NCBI RefSeq assembly: GCF_017565645.3
Contig: NZ_CP086136.1
Span: 558,001 to 622,000, forward strand
Direction: 5' to 3'
Length of the DNA: 64,000 bases
From: Bradyrhizobium barranii subsp. barranii
Lineage (GTDB): Bacteria; Pseudomonadota; Alphaproteobacteria; Rhizobiales; Xanthobacteraceae
The notes below the pieces were generated by a model, which did not search any database, had not been told where the DNA came from, and was given only the letters and a program-made list of their open reading frames with translations. Shown here in pieces: positions 9,156 through 18,231 of this stretch (positions within the stretch are counted from its first letter, which is position 1; each line of letters opens with the position of its first letter). The position numbers and the translations under genes were made by a program.

Positions 9156-10491
9156 CTAACCGGTGGCCGCGAACAGATCCCATTTGCCCGGCAGCCCCTT
9201 CAATTCGTACGAACCGCGCTCGCCGAACCGCAGTCCCGCGCCCGCGACGAGATCGGTCACAACTCGCGAAACCAGCACCTCGTCTGGCGCGGATTGCGAC
9301 ATGACGCGGGCCGCCGCGTGGACGGCGATGCCCCCAATGTCGCTGCCCCGCATCTCGATCTCGCCAGTATGCAGACCAGCGCGTACCGGCAAGCCGATCT
9401 GACGGGCGGCACTGCTGAACGACAGCGCGCACCGGATCGCACGACCTGGCCCGTCGAAGGTGGCGAGCACGCCGTCCCCGGTGGTCTTCACCAGATTGCC
9501 TCGATGCCGGTCGATGAACTGACGCGCAAGCGCGTCGTGCTCGTCGAGGCGGCCCCGCCACCGCTGGTCGCCTATTTCGGCCGCCTGCCGCGTGGAGTCG
9601 ACGATGTCGGTGAACATGACGGTCGCGAGAATGCGCTCGAGATCGGTGTCGCCCGCCTGGCGATGGCCGGTCACGAATTCCTCGATGTCGCCGACCAGGG
9701 TCTCGGTGTCCCCGGTCCAGAATGCGTGATCTCCGGACGGATACTCGATGTACTTCGCCCCGGGTATTCCCGCCGCCATCTTACGGCCCAGCGCTACCGG
9801 CACTTGGGCGTCGGTCGCCCGATGCAGAATCAAGGTCGGGGCGCGGACACACGGAAGGATGGCATTCACGTCTATCCGGCGATTGGAAATTATGTAGGAC
9901 CTGATGGCGCCCGGACTGCACGCCAGCTTTTCGAACTTCGCAATGCGCGCGGCCGCGTCCGGATTCGAGGCCTCGCTCGCGAACACGTTCGCCAGGAAGC
10001 TTCCGCTGCCCCAGCGCTTGACGAGGTTCGCCAGCCTTTCATCGGCCTCTGCAGGGGAAAAGCTCGGCGGAAACAGGTCGGCGATGCGGGCAAGGCCGCC
10101 GAAAAGAACCAGGTGGGAGACGCGATCTGGATAGGTCGTCGCGAACAGAACGCTCATGGAAGCGCCCTCGGAGAAACCGACCAACACGGCCCGTCGCGAT
10201 CCGATTGCGTCCATCACCGCCCGGACGTCGTCGATGCGGTCCTCGAGCGAAGGCACATCGGCAAGCCTGTCGGACAGGCCTTGTCCTCTCTTGTCGAAAG
10301 TGACGACCCTCGAGAACCTAGCCATCCGGCGGAGGATTTGCGTGTAGCCGGGCAGCATGCTGGTAATCGATATGCGAGATGATGCCAGGGACCAGGATGA
10401 TGTCGACAGGGCCGCTGCCCATGACCTGGTAGGCGATGCTGAAATCGCCGCTCTGCGCATATTGCGTCTCGGGCAATGCAAGTTCAGCCAT
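9156..10491 (-). pseudogene. Alpha/beta-hydrolase - class III adenylate cyclase fusion, frameshifted near the 5' end
   Basis: A hydrolase domain with nucleophile elbow LVGFSEGAS and His in SGDHAFW is followed by a class III cyclase domain: metal-binding FTDIVDSTRQA, KTTGDGVLATF and RAGLHTGEIE. The expected N-terminus MAELALPETQYAQSGDFSIA starts at ATG 10491. It is in a different frame from the body; the two meet at about 10358 (DYQHA then LPGYTQIL), consistent with loss of one or two bases. From the body frame alone about 440 residues are open but begin with a meaningless leader. In the substrate loop the usual Asn reads His (GIAVHAAARV). Confidence 0.78.
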
Positions 10492-10591
10492 GGCCAGCCC
10501 CGCTATGACGTCGCGGGGACTGAGTATTGGTCAGATCGTGGATGAGAGCAACTGGGGCGCGAGCATCCGAGGCGGGATCGTTGGCAAGTGA

Positions 10592-10762
10592 CTAGACCGT
10601 CTCTTCCGCCCCGCTGCGCTCGCGGCCGGACACCCGCAGGCGAGTGAGTTCAATCCACGCCAGCGCAGCGTTGATCCATCTCTGCCGTTCGGCTCCATCG
10701 GCTTCAGCGGCGAGCTTCATCGCCGCAACTGCCTCATGCTCGGGGTCGTACTCGGTCTCCAT
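10592..10762 (-). CDS. Short hypothetical protein
   Basis: 56 residues starting METEYDPEHEAVAA, with a helical core (AAEADGAERQRWINAALAWIEL). This pattern recurs in many short Bradyrhizobium proteins. The frame is open 12 codons further upstream. Function unknown. Confidence 0.6.
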   Translation of the reverse strand: METEYDPEHEAVAAMKLAAEADGAERQRWINAALAWIELTRLRVSGRERSGAEETV

Positions 10763-10906
10763 CGGGCGGAAATATAATCGCAGATCGTAAACGATCACGC
10801 GTCGATGGCACCGTAGGAATCCGGGGCCGCCGCAGAAACCGGGGCCGTGATCCTATGGCTCGGGAAGTACCACGCCCGTCAGCTCGCCCAGTTTGGATAA
10901 GAGCGA

Positions 10907-11563
10907 TCAGCCGTTCTTCGCGGCGCGATTGAAAGCTTGGACCTTCACCAGGTCTTTCGAGTGGGTGCCCTCGCTGTCGGTCTTCGTTTTTGAATCCACG
11001 CCGGCAGGTTGTACCGACCGGATAGCCTCTTTGACATTGTCCGGCCCCAGTCCGCCGGCGAGTATTACCGGAGTCCGAACGGTCTCGACGATCGTTCGGC
11101 TGATGCTCCAATCATGCGTGACGCCCTGCGCACCGATTTGAGGATCGCCAACGCGATGACTATCAAGCAGGATCCATTCGACAATTCCATCGTAGGCGCG
11201 CGCCACCTGCAGCGCCTCGGGTCCTGTCACAGGTACGCTACGCATGAACCTGACACCTGGCAAAGACCTTCGGAGAGCCGAGACATGGTCGGGGGCAAGC
11301 AACTCATTCGAAGCACCGAGGTGCACGATAGGCGGGCGGAGCTCCCTGGCCATCCGTTCGATCATCGCGACATCCGGCGAGAGGAACAGCGCCGAGAGTA
11401 AGGACGGCCCCCTGATAGCTTCCATAACCGCGGCCGCTTCGGAAACCGGAAGCTCCCGGGGGAAAGCGCCATCCCCGACAAGCACGCCGACATGATCGAC
11501 GCCGATTGCGGATATTGCTTCGGCTTCGGCGGGCGTCGCAACTTCGTAGATCTGCGTCAGCAT
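10907..11563 (-). CDS. TrpF-like (phosphoribosylanthranilate isomerase family) TIM-barrel protein
   Basis: 218 residues starting MLTQIYEVATPAEAEAISAI. The barrel pattern is that of TrpF: IGVDHVGVLVGDG early, VHLGASNE in the middle, and the phosphate-binding VILAGGLGPDNVKEAI followed by QPAGVDSKTKTDSEGTHSKD. The usual TrpF active-site Cys is not at the N-terminal position (TQIYEVAT in place of KICG), so tryptophan synthesis is unlikely and the substrate is unknown. It is not near other trp genes. Confidence 0.7.
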   Translation of the reverse strand: MLTQIYEVATPAEAEAISAIGVDHVGVLVGDGAFPRELPVSEAAAVMEAIRGPSLLSALFLSPDVAMIERMARELRPPIVHLGASNELLAPDHVSALRRSLPGVRFMRSVPVTGPEALQVARAYDGIVEWILLDSHRVGDPQIGAQGVTHDWSISRTIVETVRTPVILAGGLGPDNVKEAIRSVQPAGVDSKTKTDSEGTHSKDLVKVQAFNRAAKNG

Positions 11564-11603
11564 TGTTCGACACCGACTCTGATTAGGCAGATGAGATTGA
11601 AGA

Positions 11604-12530
11604 TCAGGCCGACTTGCGCCTCGCCCCAGCCGCCGGCTTTTTCGCCGCCGCATCCTTCGCCGGCTTCTTGCCGGCAATCGACATCAGCATCTCCTTCTGG
11701 CCCGCAGCAGCCTTCCGCGGCTTCTTAGCGGGCTTCCCGGCCTTCGCCGGCGCGGCCTCCTGACCAACGCTCCGACGCAGCGCCTCCATCAGGTTGACCA
11801 CGTTGGTCGCGGCAGGCTTTTCCTTCGGCGTGATCGGCTTGCCGGCGCGCTTCTGATTGATGAGCTCGATCAGCGCGGTCTCATAGTGGTCCTCGAATTT
11901 TTCGGGGTCGAACCGGCCGGCTTTCTGGTTCACGATGTGCCTGGCGAGATCGAGCATGTCCTTGGTCACTTTGACGTCCTGGATCTCGTCGAAATACTCC
12001 TGCTCGCTGCGCACTTCGTACGGGTAGCGCAGCAGCGTGCCGACCAGCCCCTTGTCCATCGGCTCGAGCGCGATGATATGCTCGCGGTTGGTCAGCACCA
12101 CCCGGCCGATCGCGACCTTGTCCATCTCGCGGATGGTCTCGCGGATCACGGCGAAGGCGTCGTGGCCGACCTTGCCGTCCGGGCGGATGTAGTAGGGCCT
12201 GATCAGATAGCGCGGGTCGATATCGGTCTTGTCGACGAATTCGTCGATCTTGATGGTGCGCGTGGATTCAAGTGCGATCTCCTCGAGCTCCTCCTTGGTC
12301 ACCTCGATGAACTGGTCCTTCTCGAGCTGGTAGCCCTTGACGATATCCTCGTTCGGCACCTCATCGCCGGTGTCGGCATCGACCTTCAGGTACTTGATCC
12401 GATGTCCGGTCTGCCGGTTGAGCTGGTTGAAGGAGATCTTCTCGCTCTCCGAGGTGGCCGGATACAGCACCACCGGACAGGTGACGAGGGACAGACGCAG
12501 GAAGCCTTTCCAGTTCGCGCGGGGGGCCAT
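11604..12530 (-). CDS. ku: Ku protein, non-homologous end joining
   Basis: 308 residues from ATG 12530 (MAPRANWKGFLRLSLVTCPV). The bacterial Ku core binds DNA ends as a homodimer and recruits LigD-type ligase. Core phrases include KYLKVDADTGDEVPNEDIVKGY, TIKIDEFVD, YYIRPDGKVG and HIIALEPMDKGL. The C-terminus is a Lys/Ala/Pro-rich tail (about 245-308), as in rhizobial Ku proteins where it aids DNA binding. A DNA ligase and an exonuclease lie 3-5 kb away. A longer frame adds 13 unlikely residues. Confidence 0.95.
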   Translation of the reverse strand: MAPRANWKGFLRLSLVTCPVVLYPATSESEKISFNQLNRQTGHRIKYLKVDADTGDEVPNEDIVKGYQLEKDQFIEVTKEELEEIALESTRTIKIDEFVDKTDIDPRYLIRPYYIRPDGKVGHDAFAVIRETIREMDKVAIGRVVLTNREHIIALEPMDKGLVGTLLRYPYEVRSEQEYFDEIQDVKVTKDMLDLARHIVNQKAGRFDPEKFEDHYETALIELINQKRAGKPITPKEKPAATNVVNLMEALRRSVGQEAAPAKAGKPAKKPRKAAAGQKEMLMSIAGKKPAKDAAAKKPAAGARRKSA

Positions 12531-13127
12531 GGTGAACGCAACGCTCCAGGGTACGGGACACGGACTCAAGACGAACGGCAGCAGCCGGTTCCGACAGGGA
12601 GCCCTGCCAGCGCGTGATTTTCATCCTTGCCAACCGTGCCCAACAAGCGAACTTTCGCGGTCTGTTCGCTAGGCACATATTCCTTGATGTCTCGCAAGGG
12701 TCGCCGGGTCACGGACTTCGGCGCGTGTCGGATTCCGTAGGCCGCACCATGGTTTGCTTCGCCATCGTCGGCTTGGCTCCCGGCGAACCAAAAGAGAAGG
12801 ACTCCTAGGCACTCTGGGTCCCGCCTTCGGCCGCTGCGTCAGCGACCGCCAAAGGCAGCCGGCTCCGAGAGCGGCTCGGTCGGCGAGTTCTACGGAACCA
12901 AAGCCGACGGTGCGGGTGGGATCGACGCAGCCCCCGATCAGACGTCACTGAACAATCGGCCTCGGCGCTTCTTTGAAGCCCGGGGCCGATCTGCCTTCGG
13001 CCTGAAGACGGAGCGTGGAGCCGAGAGAGGGCCGCCATGCCAGCGGACCTTCACCCAGACGACCTGACGCACGCGCTACGCGCTCGAGACCACGCGCGCG
13101 ACGACGGTCTGCCCTTTCCATCAAGAC
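12531..13127. other. Intergenic, no gene supported
   Basis: About 600 bases between ku and a small + strand gene. Several overlapping open frames exist on both strands but none shows motifs or a good start. The + strand 12840-13030 has coding-like composition (GSVGEFYGTKADGAGG) without a start codon, possibly a relic. Confidence 0.35.
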
Positions 13128-13313
13128 GTGATCATCCGGGTCGGCGACGACGCGGCCGAGAGCCACGCCTTCGAACGAGCCAAAAGAATAACCAAGAGCG
13201 ACGGATCGAGGTGGGACGGACAACCTCTGAAGGATGAGATTCGTCGCCAGCTTGGCGCTGCCGCGGACGGCCGCTGCCCCAAGTGTGACGCCGCCTTGGA
13301 TTCCAGCGCCTAG
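13128..13313 (+). CDS. Small hypothetical protein with C-terminal CxxC
   Basis: 61 residues from GTG 13128. Ends in AADGRCPKCDAALD, a probable half zinc site; the in-frame codons just upstream of the start read TTVCPFHQD, which would supply further Cys/His ligands but have no start codon after the preceding TGA. The 5' end may therefore have been lost or changed. Helical body ERAKRITKSDGSRWDG. Function unknown. Confidence 0.6.
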   Translation: MIIRVGDDAAESHAFERAKRITKSDGSRWDGQPLKDEIRRQLGAAADGRCPKCDAALDSSA

Positions 13314-13392
13314 CAGCCCGACAGCACGCCCCTCGGTCGGAACACGCCAAAGCCGAGCCCGTTGTACCGAGGGCGCATTCGGGAGTGTCGGT

Positions 13393-13632
13393 ATGTCGGT
13401 ACGACTTCAGATCGCGGCAATGGTCTTCATGAGCATCCAGGCAGTGATGTTCGGCGCGGGAATGCTTGTGATTCTCCTCACGCCGATCCAGTCGAACGCA
13501 ATGGCGGCTATTCCGACGATGATTGCCGTGAGCTTCGTGGCGTCGGCTGCAATCGCATGGCTGATAGCGCCCCGGCTTCGCCAGCGTTACTGGCGCGCGA
13601 GGGGCACACCTGGCGACGCCATCTCCGGTTAA
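13393..13632 (+). CDS. Small two-helix membrane protein
   Basis: 79 residues from ATG 13393. Two hydrophobic stretches (residues about 5-30 and 36-58) separated by a short loop, with a positively charged C-terminus (PRLRQRYWRARG). No motif; function unknown. Confidence 0.6.
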   Translation: MSVRLQIAAMVFMSIQAVMFGAGMLVILLTPIQSNAMAAIPTMIAVSFVASAAIAWLIAPRLRQRYWRARGTPGDAISG

Positions 13633-13724
13633 CGCCGCTGGCCCGGCCGAGCGTCCGCGGCAATCCCCCTCCCCACTCCGAACGGCGCGGGTGGATCGAG
13701 CCGCTGGACGCAGCGCCGCCGCCA

Positions 13725-13946
13725 ATGAAGGTGCCCATGCCGCGCTTCATCGTCCGCTTCATTAAGGATGTCCTCGGCGACAACGGCCAGATGCGAAGTC
13801 TGTCAAACGACAATCGAGCTGGATGCCCGAAACGACGGGAGGCCGAGCAGCAGGCCAAGGAACGCTTTTGCTATATCCACGCCACCCATGACTTGTCGCT
13901 CCATGCCGATCGCCTGAAGGTGGATCCCGCCGACTTTCCGTCGTAA
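13725..13946 (+). CDS. Small hypothetical protein with a possible compensated frameshift
   Basis: 73 residues. The ends look like a coherent rhizobial small-protein family (MPRFIVRFIKDVLGDNGQ and DLSLHADRLKVDPADFPS). Between about 13793 and 13845 the used frame reads an unlikely RSLSNDNRAGCPKRR while the neighbouring frame reads CEVCQTTIELDARND, which fits better. This suggests two opposite single-base indels flanking ~17 codons. The product may be folded poorly or not at all. Confidence 0.5.
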   Translation: MKVPMPRFIVRFIKDVLGDNGQMRSLSNDNRAGCPKRREAEQQAKERFCYIHATHDLSLHADRLKVDPADFPS

Positions 13947-13985
13947 GCCCGGAAAGGGCGCCGGCCAGGTCATGGGAGGCCGAAC

Positions 13986-14294
13986 ATGTCGAAAGCATTC
14001 AGATTGGTGGCTGCATGTTGCATGCTCGGCATCATCACGCCGTCTTTCGCAGCGGACGCCGTCGGCGGCAAGGATATCGCCAAGCGCTGGTGCGCAAGCT
14101 GCCACCTCGTGGAGCGAGATCAGACGACCGCCGCCGATCAGGCGCCGCCGTTCGCGTCCATCGCGAAGACACCCGACTTCGATCAGAACAGGCTCGCCTT
14201 TCTGCTGCTACTGCCTCACCCTAATATGCCGAACCTGTCGCTGAACCGATCCGAAATTGCGGACCTGGCCGACTACATCCGATCGCTGAAGTAG
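13986..14294 (+). CDS. Small periplasmic cytochrome c
   Basis: 102 residues. Sec signal peptide (MSKAFRLVAACCMLGIITPSFA, cleavage near AADA), one haem-binding CASCH motif (about 36-40) and a likely axial Met in HPNMPNLSLN. The C-terminal helix EIADLADYIRSLK is the class I cytochrome ending. ATG preceded by GGGAGGCCGAAC. The redox partner is unknown; no oxidoreductase gene is adjacent. Confidence 0.88.
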   Translation: MSKAFRLVAACCMLGIITPSFAADAVGGKDIAKRWCASCHLVERDQTTAADQAPPFASIAKTPDFDQNRLAFLLLLPHPNMPNLSLNRSEIADLADYIRSLK

Positions 14295-14341
14295 ACCGCG
14301 ATGCGATGCGGTCCGACCTTCCAAGGTCGCTGCGGGGCCGG

Positions 14342-14533
14342 TTACGTTTCGGGATCGGCCGGCGGCTTCAGCGGACTGTCTACCCATTTGCGGGCCGTCG
14401 GGTCGTGTAGCGGGTCGTCGTCGCAATTGGTGCAGACGTACCGCAGCCGTCTCTCCAGAGCTTCGCCGGGCACAGCCTTCATCGGCCTGCCGCAAACCGG
14501 GCACGCCTTCCGTACCGGATAGAGCTCTGCCAT
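14342..14533 (-). CDS. Small zinc-ribbon-like hypothetical protein
   Basis: 63 residues. Two CxxC pairs, CPVC (11-14) and CTNC (34-37), form a probable zinc ribbon. ATG at 14533 preceded by AGGGGAA. Convergent with the cytochrome gene. Confidence 0.7.
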   Translation of the reverse strand: MAELYPVRKACPVCGRPMKAVPGEALERRLRYVCTNCDDDPLHDPTARKWVDSPLKPPADPET

Positions 14534-14689
14534 CTGATTTCCCCTGCAATGGCCACTCTAGTTCAGCCGACGTCGGAAACTCAAGCCTGGCGTTAAAAAC
14601 TGTCTGCATCGACACTGCGGGGCATGGCCTCCTTGACTCCGCGACCGCAGGGTACTCAACTTCCGGCAGTGATGTTGTGGGGGTGCGTC

Positions 14690-14902
14690 ATGGAGCAGGA
14701 GTTCTACCTGGGTCTTGCGCAGCGGGTCCGGGTCATAGCCGAGAAGGCCGATCCGTTCACCCGCCGTCGGTTGCTGGATCTCGCCAAGCGGTACGATGCG
14801 AAGGGCAGTCCGACCTCGCGATCCGGAGCGACCGAGCGGCCGCTGCCGACCCCTCGCACCACGCCGCCGACCTCCATCTTCTCGGGACCGGGCGAAGCCT
14901 GA
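14690..14902 (+). CDS. Short hypothetical protein
   Basis: 70 residues from ATG 14690. Helical N-terminal half (LAQRVRVIAEKADPFTRRRL, then LDLAKRYDAK) of the kind shared by many short Bradyrhizobium proteins, then a Thr/Pro-rich tail. Function unknown. Confidence 0.55.
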   Translation: MEQEFYLGLAQRVRVIAEKADPFTRRRLLDLAKRYDAKGSPTSRSGATERPLPTPRTTPPTSIFSGPGEA

Positions 14903-14941
14903 CGCCCCAAGTGGCGTAGGTCACATCGGCTTGGCGCGCCG

Positions 14942-15448
14942 TCAGCCCGTCGCCTCCTCTGCCATCGGGACGTCATCCTCCGTGAGCTTGGTCTCGAGCC
15001 GAAGGCTCCTCAGCTTGGCGCTGCGATGCCGAAACCTGGTGCCACGCATCAGGACGAACTTGAATCTGGCCGAAATCAGCATCTGCAGGATTGGCGTTAG
15101 CGCGTCCCACGGGATGCCGATGTTGCCGTAGATCATGCCCCCGCGCACATCGAGTGTCCCGAGCGCGACCGGCTCGAAAGCCTTTCGCTGGTCCGTGACG
15201 AGCTCCGGGGAGGGCAACAGCGATAACTCGACCCTGTCCGTCTTCAGTCCCGTCGGCTGCAGCAGCCTGCCCCGGACCTGGAGGTGACGAAATTCGTGGT
15301 ATGGGTCGATCGGCCGCCGCTCCGCGTTGAGCGAAAACGAATAGCCCCAGTCCCAGCCGTCGATCTCGACGATGTAGCCGACGAACTCCTCCCGTTGCGC
15401 ACGGCGGGGTGTCTTCCTGATCGCTTTCGGTTTCAGCTCGGTGACCAT
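14942..15448 (-). CDS. Hypothetical protein, conserved-looking
   Basis: 168 residues from ATG 15448 (MVTELKPKAIRKTPRR). After a basic leader there is a well-ordered alpha/beta region (EEFVGYIVEIDGWDWGYSFS, HEFRHLQVRGRLLQP, VELSLLP). No signal peptide or catalytic motif is visible. The frame extends upstream to 15595 but with less ordered sequence. Function unknown. Confidence 0.65.
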   Translation of the reverse strand: MVTELKPKAIRKTPRRAQREEFVGYIVEIDGWDWGYSFSLNAERRPIDPYHEFRHLQVRGRLLQPTGLKTDRVELSLLPSPELVTDQRKAFEPVALGTLDVRGGMIYGNIGIPWDALTPILQMLISARFKFVLMRGTRFRHRSAKLRSLRLETKLTEDDVPMAEEATG

Positions 15449-15700
15449 CGCGGTCTCTCCCGGCTCCCGGGACGCAATGAGGCTATCCGAGTTGGTTCGT
15501 GGCGAAAACTCGGTGCCGTCGTGGGCGAGATCGCCGGCATCTAGCATCTGCACGTCGAGCACCACGCCCGCAAACCGGCTGAATCGGATCAACATGAGCC
15601 GAAAGCACCGTGAATGGCACGATTTTCAGATACCTCGTGGCCGGCGCCCCCGCTATTGTGCGACTAAACCGGCTACTAGGTAGGCTGACCTCGAGAAGAG

Positions 15701-16597
15701 ATGTTTCAAAACGCATCGGAACTGGCCGCGATGGCCGAGGCATTGGGGCGCTCGACGGACTACAGGGTGTTACGGCGCCTCGTCCCGCGACCGATATCCA
15801 CGCCAACCATCGGGCAAGAAACCAGGGTCGGGATCCTGTTGGACACCGAGACGACTGGACTCGATCACCGAACGGACGAACTCATCGAGCTCGGGATGGT
15901 CAAATTCGACTACACGCCGGACGGCAGGATCGCCGGGGTCAGGGACACTTTCTCAGCCTTCAACGAGCCATCAGTGCCGATCCCGGCCGAGATCACGGCG
16001 CTCACCGGCATCACCGACGAGATGGTGGCTGGCCACCGGATCGACGATGCCGCGGTCTCTGCGTTCGTCGACGGCTCGGTCATCACGATCGCGCACAATT
16101 CCGGCTTCGATCGCAAATTCGCCGAGCGGTATTGGCCCGTCTTCGAGCAAAAAGCATGGGCCTGCAGCGCGACCGAGGTCGACTGGCGGAAGCACGGCTT
16201 CGCAGGCGCCCAACTCGGCTACCTGCTGAACGGCGCCGGATACTTCCACCAGGCCCACAGGGCCGTCGACGACTGCCACGCGCCGCTGGAGATCCTGGAC
16301 TTCACGCTGCCGACGACCCGAGCGCCGGCACTCGCGCTCCTGCTTGAGATTGCGCGGAAGAAAACGGTGCGTATCTGGGCGGAGCAGTCGCCGTTCGAGT
16401 TGAAGGATTCGTTGAAACGGCGAGGCTATCGCTGGAGCGAAGGCACGGATGGCCGTCCCAAGTCCTGGTACGTCGACGTCGGCGAGTGCGCGGTCGACGA
16501 CGAGCTCGCATTCCTGAAGGCGGAGATCTACCTGCGCGACGTCGAGCCGCGTCTGCAGACGCTGACCGCCTTCACCCGCTTCTCCAGTCGGATCTGA
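15701..16597 (+). CDS. DEDDh-type 3'-5' exonuclease (DnaQ/epsilon-like)
   Basis: 298 residues. Exo I motif LLDTETTGLD with D48 and E50, Exo II HNSGFDRKF with D137, Exo III HRAVDDC with H186 and D190/D191, so the full catalytic set is present. The C-terminal ~90 residues (RGYRWSEGTDGRPKSWYVDV) form an added domain seen in similar rhizobial proteins. Role inferred as DNA end trimming or repair; Ku and a DNA ligase are close by. A decayed second copy sits at position 1. Confidence 0.88.
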   Translation: MFQNASELAAMAEALGRSTDYRVLRRLVPRPISTPTIGQETRVGILLDTETTGLDHRTDELIELGMVKFDYTPDGRIAGVRDTFSAFNEPSVPIPAEITALTGITDEMVAGHRIDDAAVSAFVDGSVITIAHNSGFDRKFAERYWPVFEQKAWACSATEVDWRKHGFAGAQLGYLLNGAGYFHQAHRAVDDCHAPLEILDFTLPTTRAPALALLLEIARKKTVRIWAEQSPFELKDSLKRRGYRWSEGTDGRPKSWYVDVGECAVDDELAFLKAEIYLRDVEPRLQTLTAFTRFSSRI

Positions 16598-16630
16598 GGC
16601 GGCAGCCGGGAAGTAGCCGCCACCTGGGCG

Positions 16631-16816
16631 TCAGCGCCCGAGACGCTTCTCGACCCGCTTGCGGGTGTTGCCGACCTTCTTGACCGCTTTCTTGACGGCT
16701 GACGCCGAGCGGCCAGTCTTCTTGGCTTCGTAGCCGACTTCGTACTTCTGCCCGCCGGCGACGCGGGCCCGGTCCTGCTTGCGTCCTCGCGTGGTTTTCT
16801 TTGCTGCCTTTGCCAT
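16631..16816 (-). CDS. DUF3606-like small basic protein
   Basis: 61 residues from ATG 16816, preceded by AAGGAG. Lys/Arg-rich (MAKAAKKTTRGRKQDRARV) followed by the DUF3606-like KYEVGYEAKKTGRSASAVKK, VKKVGNTRKRVE. Its charge suggests nucleic-acid binding. Lies between the exonuclease and ligase genes on the opposite strand. Confidence 0.72.
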   Translation of the reverse strand: MAKAAKKTTRGRKQDRARVAGGQKYEVGYEAKKTGRSASAVKKAVKKVGNTRKRVEKRLGR

Positions 16817-16926
16817 GGTCGGCTCCTTCATTGAACGATGCCGAAGCAACGTCACAAGGATTCACTAGTTCCGGAACGATTCCGCATGTGCCACCTTGAA
16901 TCACGTTTGTTGCGTGGAGTTAGTTC

Positions 16927-17847
16927 GTGGCGTTTGCGCGTAGGATGCGGGCCGATATCGGCATCAAGGCACCGTTCCCGGATTTCGTCGAGCCGGCCCT
17001 GGCATCCTCGATCGAGAGGGTGCCGTCCGGAGAGCGATGGATTCACGAAATCAAGTTCGACGGCTACCGCGTCCAGACCCACATCCACCACGATGCCGTC
17101 AAGATCTTTACGCGCCGCGGCCACGACTGGACGCACCGCTTCAGGAAGGCTGCCCACGACGCCTGGCGGATCAAAGCCACGTCTGCGGTCGTCGACGGCG
17201 AGATCGTCGTGCCCGCAGCCGACGGCACTACCGACTTCTCGGTCCTGCAGAACGAGCTCAAGGGTTCGTCCAACAAGATCGTGCTAGTCGCCTTCGACCT
17301 GCTCTACCTCGACGGCCGCGACCTCAGGAAGCTGCCGCTCTGGCAGCGCAAGGCCGCGCTGAAGAAGATCGTCGCAGGCACCGACGTCCAGTTCAGCGAA
17401 AGCTTCGAAATCGAAGGCGCGGAGATGTTCGCCCACGCCTGCAAGCTCGGTATGGAAGGCGTGGTCTCGAAGGTCCGCGACTCGACCTACCCCAAGGGGC
17501 GCAGCAACGACTGGGTCAAGAAGACCTGCGCGCAGCGCGAAACGCTGACCATCGCCGGCTTCGCGCTGGACGGCACCAAGTGGGACGGCCTCTATGTCGG
17601 CCGGCGAAAGGGCGCCGATCTCGTCTACGCCGGCAAGGTCGATCACGGCTTCGACAAGGTCTCTGCGGCCGAGCTCCGGAGGCGGCTGGAGCCGCTCGTC
17701 CGGAAGACGCAGGCCTTCGCGAAGAGGGTCGCGCACCAAGGCATCTGGGTTGAGCCCAAGTTGCTCGCCGAGATCGAGTACCGGGCAAAGTCGGCGGAGG
17801 GGAAGGTGCGACATCCGTTCTTCAAGGGGCTGCGCGAGGACCTTTGA
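16927..17847 (+). CDS. ATP-dependent DNA ligase, LigD-like
   Basis: 306 residues from GTG 16927. The nucleotidyltransferase core has motif I EIKFDGYR with the adenylated Lys43, motif III VAFDLLYLDGRDL, motif IV EGVVSK and motif V WVKKT, then an OB-fold C-terminus (IAGFALDGTKWDG to GKVRHPFFKGLRED). It corresponds to the ligase module of LigD without polymerase or phosphoesterase domains. With Ku 4.4 kb away it likely seals double-strand breaks. A related ligase at 36914 is split by an IS element. Confidence 0.92.
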   Translation: MAFARRMRADIGIKAPFPDFVEPALASSIERVPSGERWIHEIKFDGYRVQTHIHHDAVKIFTRRGHDWTHRFRKAAHDAWRIKATSAVVDGEIVVPAADGTTDFSVLQNELKGSSNKIVLVAFDLLYLDGRDLRKLPLWQRKAALKKIVAGTDVQFSESFEIEGAEMFAHACKLGMEGVVSKVRDSTYPKGRSNDWVKKTCAQRETLTIAGFALDGTKWDGLYVGRRKGADLVYAGKVDHGFDKVSAAELRRRLEPLVRKTQAFAKRVAHQGIWVEPKLLAEIEYRAKSAEGKVRHPFFKGLREDL

Positions 17848-17945
17848 GCCGCCGCGTGGAGCCTCGCCCGCAAGGCGGACGACGGCAACCGAACCATAGC
17901 CGCCGGAGTGAACGCGCGGGTGGTGCTCAGATTTCAACGTCTAGC

Positions 17946-18178
17946 TCACCTGTTTCTCGGCGAGCTGAACTCTGGCTCCGGAATGAAACCGTCGCGATTA
18001 GGCATCCTGATTTTCGGCAAGGAGTCCTTGTCGACCTTGCCGTCCGCGGGAACGATGCCGTTCAGGCTCAGAATGTAGGCGGTGACGGCGTAGGTCTCGT
18101 CGGTGCTGAGCGAGCCCGGCGTCGGGTAAGGCATCGCCCGATGGATGTAGTCGAACAGGGTCGTCGCATAGGGATCGG
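17946..18178 (-). pseudogene. C-terminal fragment of a SoxD-like cytochrome c
   Basis: The - strand frame gives PYATTLFDYIHRAMPYPTPG, TDETYAVTAYILSLNGIVPA and LPKIRMPNRDGF, the C-terminal part of SoxD-type or sulfite-dehydrogenase-type cytochromes. No haem CxxCH is present; everything upstream of PYATT is missing, replaced by the hairpin and the GST remnant. Confidence 0.75.
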
Positions 18179-18183
18179 CGGGA

Positions 18184-18205
18184 CCGCTGCGCGTTACCGC
18201 AGCGG
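18184..18205. repeat. Perfect inverted repeat at a gene-fragment junction
   Basis: CCGCTGCG and CGCAGCGG separated by six bases. It sits at the point where the cytochrome fragment stops and the GST fragment begins, so it may mark the break point or be a coincidental GC hairpin. Confidence 0.6.
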
Positions 18206-18231
18206 CTACGTCGTTCCCGGCGCCGTGGAGC

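Noticed and set aside
9294..10382. 362-codon + strand frame opposite the cyclase
   Set aside because: Shadow frame; the - strand has clear hydrolase and cyclase motifs.
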